A stretch of 64,000 nt of DNA from Mariprofundus sp. KV (GCF_013387475.1 NZ_VWNB01000004.1:1-64000), one strand, 5' to 3'. Numbered from the stretch's first letter, positions 46,467-55,061 are shown. The notes: generated from the letters alone by a model not told the origin. Numbers and translations are program-made.

Positions 46467-47512
46467 GCGAATCGTTGATGATCGGGGGCGAGTCCATCGC
46501 CCCCGGTGAGCGAAAAACAATAGACCTGAAGCTGGCCAGCCTGGTGACGCATACCGATATGCATATGCCTGTGCATGTGATACGCAGCAAACGAGCGGGT
46601 CCAACACTGCTGGTCTGTGCAGCCATTCATGGCGATGAGGTCAATGGCGTTGAGGTGATTCGACGCCTCTGCAATAAAATTTCTCTCAATCGCCTGCGTG
46701 GTACGTTGATCGCCATTCCCATTGTCAATGTCTATGGCTTTATCCATCACAGCCGTTACCTGCCGGATAGACGTGATCTGAACCGCTGTTTTCCCGGGTC
46801 GCCAAAGGGGTCGATGGCATCTCAGCTGGCTCATATCTTTGTTAACGAAATCGTTTCCAAATGTACGCATGGAATCGATCTGCATACGGCAGCGATTCAT
46901 CGGGAGAATCTGCCCCAGATTCGTGCCTGCATCGAAGATGAAGATACCCGCATGATTGCCGAAGCCTTTCAGGCGCCTGTGATTATGGACAGCAGCGTGC
47001 AGCCCGGAACCTTGCGGGGGACTGCCGTCTCGCTTGGTATACCATGGCTGGTTTATGAGGCAGGAGAGGCACTACGTTTCGATGAGATCAGTATCCGGGC
47101 AGGTGTGGATGGTGTGATGAATGTCATGCGTAGCCTGAATATGCTGGCAAGAGGGAACAGGAAGCAGGCCGTGACGCCCCGGGTGGCAAAAGGGAGTGCC
47201 TGGATGCGTGCGCCAAAGAGCGGAATTATGCGCCTGATCATACCGACAGGCGCACTTGTAAAACAGGGCGATGTACTTGGCTTTGTCGCTGATCCATACG
47301 GTGATAATGAGACCGCGATTGTTGCTGACCGATCAGGTATTGTCATTGGCAGGGCCAATCTGCCGATGGTGAATCAGGGCGAAGCTGTGATGCATATTGC
47401 CCGCTTCAAAAATGTGAATGCGGTTGCCGGAGAGGTTGAATCCTTTCAGGTAGATATGGAGCCGGATTGGGACAATGAAGAGCTCTATCCGGAAGATGCT
47501 CCCATTGTCTGA
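46463..47512 (+). CDS. succinylglutamate desuccinylase/aspartoacylase family hydrolase
   Basis: 349 residues. A zinc-carboxypeptidase-like fold with metal ligands in [13 protein letters not shown] (His, Glu) and GIDLHTAA (His), plus a catalytic Glu in [10 protein letters not shown]. The C-terminal 100 residues form a beta-rich, barrel-sandwich-like domain ([19 protein letters not shown]). Members next to rimK are often proposed to trim or process glutamyl or related adducts. The exact substrate is unknown. Confidence 0.87.
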   Translation: MSESLMIGGESIAPGERKTIDLKLASLVTHTDMHMPVHVIRSKRAGPTLLVCAAIHGDEVNGVEVIRRLCNKISLNRLRGTLIAIPIVNVYGFIHHSRYLPDRRDLNRCFPGSPKGSMASQLAHIFVNEIVSKCTHGIDLHTAAIHRENLPQIRACIEDEDTRMIAEAFQAPVIMDSSVQPGTLRGTAVSLGIPWLVYEAGEALRFDEISIRAGVDGVMNVMRSLNMLARGNRKQAVTPRVAKGSAWMRAPKSGIMRLIIPTGALVKQGDVLGFVADPYGDNETAIVADRSGIVIGRANLPMVNQGEAVMHIARFKNVNAVAGEVESFQVDMEPDWDNEELYPEDAPIV

Positions 47513-47558
47513 TCACTGTTTGCATTGAGATGATGGCGAGAAACAGAGAGGAAAAGAA

Positions 47559-48353
47559 ATGCATAAGTTGCTGACTTTGATGCTGCCACTGCTTCTTCTG
47601 TCCGGATGTGGACAGGAGGGAATTACAGGGGTTCATCTGAATGAGACGTATGTGGTGACACTGCCTGACTTCGCCTCATACAGTGATGTGAAGGAGAAAA
47701 AGCGAGCCTTTTTTGATTTTCTGCGTCCGATCATAGAGCAGGAAAATAGTAAGGTGATGCTTGATCGCAAGCGAATGCTTGCACTGGAAGCGATCCTCAA
47801 AGAGCGGGGTGGCTTTTCGCCGACTGATGCCAGCTGGCTTAAACAACTGGCAGAAAATTATCGTGTAGAGATGCCCTCATTTGATGATGAACAGGCATGG
47901 ACACTGCTCAAACGGCGTGTTGATACAGTCCCCTTCCGGCTGGCACTGGCGCAGGCTGCCAATGAATCGAGCTGGGGCACCTCCCGTTTTGCCCGTGAAG
48001 GACTTAATCTTTTCGGCCAATGGTGTTTCACGCAGGGCTGCGGCATTGTGCCATCCCATCGGGCGCCTGACATGACCCATGAGGTTGCAACCTATGCGTC
48101 TGTGAATGCATCAGTGGCGGCCTATATTCACAGTATCAACCGTGTGCAGATGTATACACCATTGAGGAAATTACGCCGTAGCATCCGTAAGCGGGGTGAT
48201 AAGCCCACTGCGATTGAGTTGGCTCAGGAGTTGTCCGGTTACTCGGAACGGGGTGAGGCTTATGTGAGCGAGATTCAGAGTATGATTCGTACCAACTACA
48301 ATCTGATGTCACCTCCTGATCTGGCGTCCCAAGATGGTGAACGGCGAATCTGA
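47559..48353 (+). CDS. Bax-like glucosaminidase-domain lipoprotein
   Basis: 264 residues. Lipobox LLLLSGC at about residues 11-17 predicts a membrane-anchored lipoprotein. The C-terminal half is a glucosaminidase/Bax-type fold with PFRLALAQAANESSWGTSRFA (catalytic Glu) and LNLFGQWCF, YASVNASVAAYIHSINR. It likely cuts murein glycan strands. It follows rimK and the hydrolase by 46 bp on the same strand and may be read from the same promoter. Confidence 0.87.
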   Translation: MHKLLTLMLPLLLLSGCGQEGITGVHLNETYVVTLPDFASYSDVKEKKRAFFDFLRPIIEQENSKVMLDRKRMLALEAILKERGGFSPTDASWLKQLAENYRVEMPSFDDEQAWTLLKRRVDTVPFRLALAQAANESSWGTSRFAREGLNLFGQWCFTQGCGIVPSHRAPDMTHEVATYASVNASVAAYIHSINRVQMYTPLRKLRRSIRKRGDKPTAIELAQELSGYSERGEAYVSEIQSMIRTNYNLMSPPDLASQDGERRI

Positions 48354-48431
48354 GAAAGCAGACGTTGAACAGAAGCGTACAACAGGCCACGCAGGAGGAA
48401 GCTTCGGCCTGGCAAAACAGAGGAGAGTTAC

Positions 48432-49013
48432 ATGTATTATATGAAAAGCGCAGCGATAGTAATCATGCTTCTGGCAGTGCCAGCAGCAGTAAGTGCAGGT
48501 GAAATCAAAACGGAGATTTTCTACCCGAGCGCCATAACCGCTATTGCAGAAAGTGCCGGCGAAATCGGATTATGGGTTGAGGATGGCAGGGCGGAAAAAG
48601 TGCTCGGCCGGGCAGTGGACGGGGAGTACCTTGTTCCAGCTTCCGATATCGCAACCTCACTCTATGCCCACATGGCTTCATCCCTGAAAGAGGGTGGCTA
48701 CCGGGTTGTTCCCTATAGCAGCGAGATGGCCAATGGCTTGCTGATTCGCATCCACGCCATCAACTATGCAGCCACAAGGGAGATGATCAAAAGCAAGGTG
48801 GAGGTGAAAGTGGCACTTGAGGCAAAAATGAATGTTTCCACCATCTCCCGCACCTACCGCGCCAGTGTTGAAGAGCAGTTTGCCCTGAGCCCGTCCGGCA
48901 AAGAGAACGGCACTATTATCGGCAGTGCTCTGACCACAGCGGCTGCATCAGTGCTGGCCGATATTCAACTGACCAACGCGACTCAGCCTGAAGGCGAAAA
49001 CGCCGAGCATTAA
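48432..49013 (+). CDS. periplasmic protein, YajG-like
   Basis: 193 residues. A Sec signal peptide (cleavage near VSAG-EIK), no lipobox. The body has the character of YajG-like proteins: IGLWVEDGRAEKVLGRA near the start, a central SSLKEGGYRVV strand-helix segment, and a KVEVKVALEAKMNVST strand. Function is unknown in the family. GAGGAGAG precedes the ATG; a strong terminator follows. Confidence 0.75.
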   Translation: MYYMKSAAIVIMLLAVPAAVSAGEIKTEIFYPSAITAIAESAGEIGLWVEDGRAEKVLGRAVDGEYLVPASDIATSLYAHMASSLKEGGYRVVPYSSEMANGLLIRIHAINYAATREMIKSKVEVKVALEAKMNVSTISRTYRASVEEQFALSPSGKENGTIIGSALTTAAASVLADIQLTNATQPEGENAEH

Positions 49014-49072
49014 ATACGATCAGTAGAACTGTTTGACACTGACTGATTGACAGTCTGGATGAGCAGAAACAG

Positions 49073-49105
49073 AAGAGGCTGCGATTTCTCGCAGCCTCTT
49101 TTTTT
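49073..49105 (+). terminator. strong intrinsic terminator
   Basis: An 11-bp perfect stem AGAGGCTGCGA/TCGCAGCCTCT with a TTTC loop, followed by a T run. It lies between convergent genes and is enclosed by a 12-bp inverted repeat (49021-49032 and 49112-49123). Confidence 0.92.
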
Positions 49106-49153
49106 AGCTGTACAGTTCTACTGCACTGCTCCAGAGGGTCTTCTAGCTTTACC

Positions 49154-50527
49154 TTATGGGTTGGTCGGAATCGGTGGTGCAATCAGTACGATATCGATAC
49201 GCCTGTTCTTGCTGCGCCCCTCTGCCTTTTCATTGTTGGCAATTGGACGCTCTTCACCGAGGCCTGCGGATGTAATGGTGCGGCTATTCTCAGCAAAGCG
49301 GGCATCGAGATACTCCTTTACGGTGATAGCGCGGCGCTCTGAGAGGTGCTGATTATATTCATCATCGCCCATCGCATCGGTATGACCTTCGACGCGAACG
49401 GTGCGGTCACCAAACAGATCGATCGCTTTGCTGGCTACCTCCAGAAGGTCATAGGAGGTGGCCGGAATAATGGCACTGCCACTGGGGAACCTCATCGCTT
49501 TCATACGGATGATCACATCGGCATCGGTGGTCAGGAACAGCTCCACCTGTGCCGGATCGAACAGGCTTGCAAGCTGCATGATTTTGGCTTCTGCTTCACG
49601 CTTCTGCTGCAGCTTGAAACGTGCCTGACCAAGACTGGTGCGTGTATCATCAAGCTCTGAGAGATTGCCCTGTAGTATGTTGATCTGCTCATGGGCATCA
49701 GCCAGTTGCTGGTCATAGCTGGCACGCATCTGATCAATGGAACCGGTAATCAGTCTGATGCGCTCCTCATGGCTGCCTGCAGAGCCAAGATTAAGTTTGA
49801 GATGACCTGCGATGGTTGCCAGATCATGGTCGCGGTTATATAGCCAGCCCTCAACATCGCCGGGATTCTTGTGCAGCTTTTGTCCAAGCAGGCCGATATG
49901 CTGTGCTGTGCGGGCAGATTCAATACTGTTTTTACTCTCATTTATCAGCTGACCACGAGCGGCAGGATTACTGCTGACCAGCCGCTCCACCTTTTTAAGG
50001 CCGGCATTAGCTTTCGTGTAGTTCTGGGGCGCATATTTACTAGCCTCATCTTTTCGTGCTTCGGCAATGGCTTTAGCGATTGGCCGGGTAAGCTGTTCGC
50101 GTGCAGCTACAACTTCAGCCTGATAGGTAAGAAGCTCAGCATTTTCAGCCTCTTTTCTGGCGCGCCGGATATCACCGGATTCCACTGCAGCAACAACGCG
50201 ACTAAAAGCCTGTTCAGCGCGTTCTGCCAGGTCCCTGCGTACATCGATGGCGCCCGATGCATGCATGCGGTCACGAGATTCGATCAGTTTGGCAAAGCTG
50301 CGGCTCATGAGCAGGCTGTTGGTAATAGCCTGCCGCGCCTGAATATCTGCCTCCTCACCAGCGTTGTTGTTATAGGCTGTTTTTGCTGCGCTGTAGGTTG
50401 CAGGAGAAAGCTCCTGGGCACGCACTGCCTCAGCCTCCTGCAGAAGCTTGGATTCATCCGCTGATGCACTCATTGGTGCCAGTACAAGAGCGGCTATAAA
50501 CAGGCCGTTAGTTACATATTTAAACAT
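49154..50527 (-). CDS. OmpA-family envelope protein with coiled-coil N-terminus
   Basis: 457 residues. Signal peptide cut near ASA-DES. Residues 25-230 are helical and Ala/Glu rich, like DUF4398-type envelope proteins. Residues 245-310 are a likely coiled coil. The C-terminal OmpA domain shows MRFPSGSAII, VEGHTDAMGDDEYNQHLSERRA and GRSKNRRIDIVL, the murein-binding signature. It probably ties the outer membrane or a periplasmic scaffold to murein. Promoter at 50557-50586. Confidence 0.9.
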   Translation of the reverse strand: MFKYVTNGLFIAALVLAPMSASADESKLLQEAEAVRAQELSPATYSAAKTAYNNNAGEEADIQARQAITNSLLMSRSFAKLIESRDRMHASGAIDVRRDLAERAEQAFSRVVAAVESGDIRRARKEAENAELLTYQAEVVAAREQLTRPIAKAIAEARKDEASKYAPQNYTKANAGLKKVERLVSSNPAARGQLINESKNSIESARTAQHIGLLGQKLHKNPGDVEGWLYNRDHDLATIAGHLKLNLGSAGSHEERIRLITGSIDQMRASYDQQLADAHEQINILQGNLSELDDTRTSLGQARFKLQQKREAEAKIMQLASLFDPAQVELFLTTDADVIIRMKAMRFPSGSAIIPATSYDLLEVASKAIDLFGDRTVRVEGHTDAMGDDEYNQHLSERRAITVKEYLDARFAENSRTITSAGLGEERPIANNEKAEGRSKNRRIDIVLIAPPIPTNP

Positions 50528-50556
50528 CTCGTTCTCCTTATAAATATTGCCTTTGA

Positions 50557-50586
50557 TTAGACGTCGGGTTGCGTGATTAAGTCACA
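50557..50586 (-). promoter_or_regulatory. ECF-type promoter, OmpA-family gene
   Basis: On the minus strand TGTGAC (50581-50586), 17 bp, CGTCTAA (50557-50563), about 30 bp upstream of the ATG. Its -10 is the closest to the classical GTCTAA of ECF promoters. Confidence 0.78.
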
Positions 50587-50608
50587 AAAAAATAGATGTA
50601 GAATCGTA

Positions 50609-50638
50609 TGTGACTTTTTTACAAGGGAGGGCGTCCTA
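50609..50638 (+). promoter_or_regulatory. ECF-type promoter, sigma-factor operon
   Basis: TGTGAC (50609-50614), 17 bp, CGTCCTA (50632-50638). The expected transcription start is within a base or two of the ATG at 50646. Confidence 0.75.
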
Positions 50639-50645
50639 TTAACTA

Positions 50646-51158
50646 ATGGTAACCGATCAAATGATGATACAGCGATCTCAGAGTAGTGATGTCAACAGCT
50701 TGGTAGCAAAGCTGGAGATGGTGCTGTGCGAAGAGCTCAGCGCAGGAACTGCTTCAGTAAAGAAGCTCGCCAATGGTATTGTGCATATTGTGATTCAGGG
50801 GGAGCTGCTGTTTTTTGCTGGCGATGACGCCAGGCTTAGCCCGGCAGGCAAGGCTCTCCTGAGCAAGTTTGCTCCTCTCTTGCGGGCACTTGAAACCGGT
50901 CAGAAGGTGCATGTGCGCTGTTATGACAGCAGGGGTGCCGGGTTGAAGGGCAGACAGGCCTTCGTTGAGTGCTGGAAGTCGACGGGATGGTGCTCATCCC
51001 ACGTAGTGCGATACTTTCTCTGGGAGCATCAGCTCTACTTCCTCGATTTTCGTGCAGAAGGCCACTCGCGAGCAGAGCCACTTGTGCCTCACGATGCGCT
51101 TCTGGCAAAACTGAACAGGCGAATCGAGATTTGTATTGAACCTGCCGGAGGTATATAA
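50646..51158 (+). CDS. OmpA/MotB-like domain protein without signal peptide
   Basis: 170 residues from ATG 50646; ATG 50661 and later Met codons are possible starts. There is no signal peptide or membrane helix. Residues about 50-165 resemble a divergent OmpA-like domain: IQGELLFFAGDDARLSPAGK, LLRALETGQKVHVRCYDSRG, ARNR-type end LNRRIEICIEP. The usual murein-binding Asp and Arg pattern is only partly kept, so a cytosolic regulatory role is possible. No SD is visible and the promoter is very close, suggesting a leaderless message. First gene of the operon containing the ECF factor. Confidence 0.65.
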   Translation: MVTDQMMIQRSQSSDVNSLVAKLEMVLCEELSAGTASVKKLANGIVHIVIQGELLFFAGDDARLSPAGKALLSKFAPLLRALETGQKVHVRCYDSRGAGLKGRQAFVECWKSTGWCSSHVVRYFLWEHQLYFLDFRAEGHSRAEPLVPHDALLAKLNRRIEICIEPAGGI

Positions 51159-51160
51159 CG

Positions 51161-51385
51161 ATGAGAATCAGACTGTTGATCGTTGTACTGGCAGTAACGC
51201 TTCTGTTTGTGTTGCAGAACAGTCAGATAGTTCGTGTACGGCTGCTCTGGTGGTCTGCGGATGTGATGGCGCTGCTGCTCATGCTGTTGATGTTGTCAGT
51301 GGGCTTTTTGTTAGGCTATGGCGTGCACTACTGGTTACAGCATCGCCACCGGCGCAACTATGAGAAAAAAATATGGACGCAGTGA
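51161..51385 (+). CDS. LapA/DUF1049-like small membrane protein
   Basis: A 74-residue protein with two hydrophobic helices. The second-half pattern FVLQNSQIVRVRLLWWSADVMALLLMLLMLSVGFLLGYGVHYW is typical of LapA/YciS-type proteins, which help LPS assembly or regulation in some bacteria. It is 2 bp after the preceding gene. Confidence 0.8.
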   Translation: MRIRLLIVVLAVTLLFVLQNSQIVRVRLLWWSADVMALLLMLLMLSVGFLLGYGVHYWLQHRHRRNYEKKIWTQ

Positions 51386-51395
51386 GGATATAGCA

Positions 51396-51647
51396 ATGGG
51401 GCATCGTACAGAACCCGGTCAGGATCCGCTGGCAAGCTTGCTGGCGATCTCGCCGGAAGCGGATAGTCAGGCAGAAAAGAGTGTAGAGAGGGCTGTTCAT
51501 GCGGCACATCGACACGTCAGCACACATGACATTCTAAGTTTAATGCTGGTCAATCTGTGGCAGGTGCTGGCACAGATGCTGGCGCCGCTGTTTCTGATAA
51601 AACAACAAAAACTCAAAGAGAAGGGAGATAACAATGGAAAATCTTGA
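51396..51647 (+). CDS. small hypothetical membrane-associated protein
   Basis: 83 residues from ATG 51396, with GAGGATA upstream; the longer frame overlaps the preceding gene. The N-terminal half is polar and acidic, the C-terminal part a hydrophobic helix (ILSLMLVNLWQVLAQMLAPLFLI) followed by a lysine-rich tail. I do not recognise it. It lies in the ECF-factor operon and overlaps the MscS-like gene, so an accessory or regulatory link to either is possible. Confidence 0.6.
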   Translation: MGHRTEPGQDPLASLLAISPEADSQAEKSVERAVHAAHRHVSTHDILSLMLVNLWQVLAQMLAPLFLIKQQKLKEKGDNNGKS

Positions 51648-52470
51648 AACGGTCGCGCAGATGGTACTTGATCCGATGCAGATGTTATGGGGAAAGATCA
51701 CGTCGATGATGCCGAATATCTTTGCTGCTCTGCTGATGCTGGTTGCCGGTTACCTGCTGGCACGCGTCGTCGGTTTTATGGCGCGCAAGTTTGCCGAAAA
51801 ACTTGGTGTGGACAGTCTGGCAGATCGACTGAATATCCATCATAGCCTGAACAATATGAATGTGAAAAAGCCGGTGTCAGAGCTGTTCGGCATGCTGGTG
51901 TTCCTCTTCATTGTAGTGGCGTTCCTGCTTTCAGCCGTCGAGACACTCGGTTTTGACAGGGTATCCTCCTCTATAGATCAACTGCTGCTCTATCTGCCTA
52001 AAGTGCTTGGCGCGGCAATGGTGTTGATGGTCGGTCTGTTTATTGCTGATTTTGTGCGTACTGGCGTGCGAAATGCTGCAGAAGGGGTAGGGCTGGAGTA
52101 TGCGCCCGCACTCTCCAAGGTGACCTTTGGTCTGATTGTTGTCGTTGTGGTGATGCTGGCTGTAGACCAGCTTGAGATTGAGCTGTTTCTGCTCAATGAG
52201 CTGATCGGCATTATCCTTGTCTCTGTGGGTGTGGCTGTGGCCCTTTCTCTGGGATTGGGTTCTCGTGACCTCTCTCGTCAGATTGTATCCGGCGTCTATG
52301 TACGTGATATCTATCGTTCTGGTGAAACCATTGAGTTTGCCGGTTTTACCGGCAAGTTGATTGAGGTGGGGACGGTAAAATCGGTGATGCAGCTGGAGAA
52401 TGGCTCTCAGGTCTCTTTTTCCAACGAGGAGCTTCTGCATCAGACCGTTGTGATACACCCGGAGAAATAG
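51634..52470 (+). CDS. MscS-like channel protein
   Basis: 278 residues. It begins with a conserved TM helix (MMPNIFAALLMLVAGYLLARVVG), then a KFAEKLGVDSLADRL linker, further helices, LPKVLGAAMVLMVGLFIADFVRTGVRNAAEGVG and a beta domain GETIEFAGFTGKLIEVGTVKSVMQ. It is a paralogue of the product at 43160-44023, with the same order of segments. Likely a tension-sensitive channel. It sits 7 bp before the ECF sigma gene. Confidence 0.85.
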   Translation: MENLETVAQMVLDPMQMLWGKITSMMPNIFAALLMLVAGYLLARVVGFMARKFAEKLGVDSLADRLNIHHSLNNMNVKKPVSELFGMLVFLFIVVAFLLSAVETLGFDRVSSSIDQLLLYLPKVLGAAMVLMVGLFIADFVRTGVRNAAEGVGLEYAPALSKVTFGLIVVVVVMLAVDQLEIELFLLNELIGIILVSVGVAVALSLGLGSRDLSRQIVSGVYVRDIYRSGETIEFAGFTGKLIEVGTVKSVMQLENGSQVSFSNEELLHQTVVIHPEK

Positions 52471-52477
52471 GGGTTCC

Positions 52478-53059
52478 GTGTCCCTTGAGGACATGGATAT
52501 CTTCATGAATAGTCATATTGAGGCAGAATCCTTGCCCGATGAGGAGCTCGTTCGTCTGGCAAGAGAGCAGCTTCCCTACCGGACAGGGGCATATGAGCAG
52601 CTGATGCGCAGGCATCGGAGCAAACTCTATTATCTCTGCTTGAGGATCACCCGCCATGTCGAGGATGCTGAGGATGTTGTTCAGGATGTGATGCTGAAGG
52701 TATTTCATGGTCTGAAGGGATTCTCCGAGCAGGCCAGATTCTCAACCTGGCTCTACACTGTTGCCAGCAATGCCTGCCTTGACCATCTGCGTAAAAGTGC
52801 AGCCCGTAATCGCCATACTGGTTATATGGATGAGGCCAATGAGCCTTATTATCTGGCTTGTAGCGATGATAAAATCCTGGCAGAAAAAGCGCTGGCTAGT
52901 CTCAGTGATCGAGATCGCACCATGATGGCACTCTACTACACCGTGGGCATGACTCTCGATGAGATTGCCACGGTGATGGGTATGAAGCTCAGCGCAGCTA
53001 AAATGTGCCACTACAGGGCGATTGAGAAGTTGCGCAAGCGTTTTGGCGCCAAGAGGTAG
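52478..53059 (+). CDS. ECF sigma factor
   Basis: 193 residues from GTG 52478; an ATG at 52493 is also possible. Sigma region 2 spans about 35-105 with YYLCLRITRHVEDAEDVVQDVMLKVF and FSTWLYTVASNACLDHLRK, which melts and reads the -10. Region 4 spans about 130-190 with LSDRDRTMMALYYTVGMTLDEIATVMGMKLSAAKMCHYRAIEKLRKR, a helix-turn-helix for the -35. There is no C-terminal extension. No zinc-finger or membrane anti-sigma gene is adjacent. It lies downstream of a promoter of the same class as three neighbouring ones, which suggests autoregulation. Confidence 0.93.
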   Translation: MSLEDMDIFMNSHIEAESLPDEELVRLAREQLPYRTGAYEQLMRRHRSKLYYLCLRITRHVEDAEDVVQDVMLKVFHGLKGFSEQARFSTWLYTVASNACLDHLRKSAARNRHTGYMDEANEPYYLACSDDKILAEKALASLSDRDRTMMALYYTVGMTLDEIATVMGMKLSAAKMCHYRAIEKLRKRFGAKR

Positions 53060-53071
53060 GAGGGGAAAGTT

Positions 53072-54259
53072 ATGCATATGGATCCGATTATGCCTGCGCT
53101 TGTTGCCAGTATCGTTGCCATACTCGCCGTCGGTCTGGTTTTTCACGCGCTGCGTCAACCCAATGTGATTGCCTATCTCGTGGCCGGCATCTTTCTCGGA
53201 CCGTCTGTGCTCGGCATGATCAGCGACCAGCAGATACTTGATCGACTGGGGCAGTTTGGTGTGGTGATGCTGATGTTCTTTATCGGCATGGAGGTCTCAC
53301 CACAGAAGATGGTGTCTAAGTGGCAGGTGGCCCTGCTGGGAACATGCTTGCAGATTGGAGTCAGCACATCTCTGATTGCATTGATTGGCTACTTCTTTGA
53401 TTGGCCTCTGGTGCTCTGCGTTTTGCTGGGGTTTATTGTTTCGCTCAGTAGTACGGCTGTAGTTTTGAACCTGCTACAGGCGCGCAACGAGCTGGATACG
53501 ACGCATGGGCAAAATGCATTGAACGTATTGCTGGCACAGGATATCGCGGTCATTCCGATGCTTATTATTATCAGCATGCTCAGTGGCGAGCAAATCTCCA
53601 GTGGTGAAATGATGTTGCAGATGGTTGGTGGTGCCATGTTAATCGGGCTGTGCACCTGGATCGTGATTCGCCCGGATTTCCGTATCCCCCTGATCGGCAA
53701 GGCTGTGAAAAAGGATCATGAGTTTCAGGTGTTCGGCGCCTTGCTGCTCTGCTTTGGGCTGGCATTGATCACCGGCCTGTTTTCACTCTCATCTGCACTT
53801 GGCGCATTTGTGGCCGGTATGGTGGTCTCTGCAGCCAAAGAGGCGAAATGGGTGCATCAAAGTCTGGAGCCGTTCAAGACGGTGTTCGTGGCACTCTTTT
53901 TCGTATCAGTCGGCATGCTGGTCGATGTCGGGTTTATTGTGGAGAACTGGGGCAAGGTAGTGTTGCTAGCGCTGATTGTCCTGATCCTGAATACAGCGAT
54001 TAACGCATCTGTGTTCCGCTTGCTTGGCGAAAGCTGGGGCGACAGTGTGTATACGGGCTCCATACTCGCACAGATAGGCGAATTCAGCTTTATTCTTGCC
54101 GCAGTGGGTGTCTCTTCTGCGGTCATTTCACAGGCGGATTATCAGCTGGCTGTTGCCGTTATCGTCGTTTCTCTTCTTGCTTCGCCATTTTTTATCGCAC
54201 ACATGAGAAAGTATGCAAGCTGCTCACAGGGTGAAACGCAGAGCATCAATGGGCCGTAA
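53072..54259 (+). CDS. CPA2-family cation:proton antiporter (KefB-like)
   Basis: 395 residues, about 12-13 helices, without the C-terminal TrkA-N domain of true KefB/KefC. Family segments are VIAYLVAGIFLGPSVLG, VVMLMFFIGMEVSP, SLSSTAVVLNLLQ, LLAQDIAVIPMLI with the ion-binding Gln-Asp, and GALLLCFGLALITGLFSLSSALGAFVAGM. It probably exports K+ or Na+ in exchange for protons. AGGAGGGG precedes the ATG. Last gene of the putative ECF operon. Confidence 0.88.
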   Translation: MHMDPIMPALVASIVAILAVGLVFHALRQPNVIAYLVAGIFLGPSVLGMISDQQILDRLGQFGVVMLMFFIGMEVSPQKMVSKWQVALLGTCLQIGVSTSLIALIGYFFDWPLVLCVLLGFIVSLSSTAVVLNLLQARNELDTTHGQNALNVLLAQDIAVIPMLIIISMLSGEQISSGEMMLQMVGGAMLIGLCTWIVIRPDFRIPLIGKAVKKDHEFQVFGALLLCFGLALITGLFSLSSALGAFVAGMVVSAAKEAKWVHQSLEPFKTVFVALFFVSVGMLVDVGFIVENWGKVVLLALIVLILNTAINASVFRLLGESWGDSVYTGSILAQIGEFSFILAAVGVSSAVISQADYQLAVAVIVVSLLASPFFIAHMRKYASCSQGETQSINGP

Positions 54260-54422
54260 AATTGAGGTAGGGCAATCCAGGTGTTTTGTTGATCGTGATA
54301 CAGTTCTGCTTGCGGCCCCCTGCTCTTTTAAGGGTATTCATAATGGGTCAATATTACTCTCGCACAGCTATACAAACATGTCTGCGCCCATAGAGTGCGC
54401 TTCAAATTTTGGAGGTGCAAGA

Positions 54423-54992
54423 ATGAAGAAGATTGCTTTAATTGCTGCAGCACTACTCTCGATGCAGGCAACTGCTGCGGTTGCTAATGATATAAAGCCT
54501 TATGCAGGTGTTGGTCTGGGACTGTTTGAACTTGATCCGGGTCAGAATAAGAAAGCCGTTTTTGGTGGTTTTGGTTTTGCTGGCGCAAGCTTCCATGAAT
54601 ACTTTGCTGCCGAATTTCGTGCTGGTCTGACAGGCCCCCATGAACGTGAAGAGCTGGGCCCTTTGACAGAAACCTTCCAGGTAAACTGGTTTGTTTCGGC
54701 ACTGGCCAAACCGAAGATTGAGGTTGCTGATGGTCTGGAATTTTACGGGCTGCTCGGTGCCACCAGCATCAGCACCAGCATTACACCACTTAACTCCGTC
54801 ATTGAAAGGTCTGTGACCAAAACAGCCCTCACCTTTGGCCTGGGCGGCAACTACTTTATCACTGATAACATGAGTGTTGGCGCTGAGTGGGTGCGCTACT
54901 CATCCAATGCCAACGCTGCGACAAAGAATGGTGCAAGCTTCAACGGTCTGGATGTGAACGGCTTTACCGGCACATTTGCCTATCACTTCTAA
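54423..54992 (+). CDS. small outer-membrane beta-barrel protein
   Basis: 189 residues from ATG 54423 with GGAGG upstream. Signal peptide cut near AVA-NDI. The mature part alternates as in an eight-strand barrel: PYAGVGLGLFEL, KAVFGGFGFAGASFHEYFAAEFRAG, TKTALTFGLGGNYFITDNMSVGAEWVRYS, and a C-terminal FTGTFAYHF with terminal Phe. OprF/OmpA-like or OMP_b-brl type. Function unknown; a strong terminator follows. Confidence 0.85.
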   Translation: MKKIALIAAALLSMQATAAVANDIKPYAGVGLGLFELDPGQNKKAVFGGFGFAGASFHEYFAAEFRAGLTGPHEREELGPLTETFQVNWFVSALAKPKIEVADGLEFYGLLGATSISTSITPLNSVIERSVTKTALTFGLGGNYFITDNMSVGAEWVRYSSNANAATKNGASFNGLDVNGFTGTFAYHF

Positions 54993-55061
54993 GTAGCAAA
55001 CGTTGGTGAGTTAGTCATCACCCTTTGCCGGGTGTCTTTCTGAACCTTGTAAAGCACAAGC

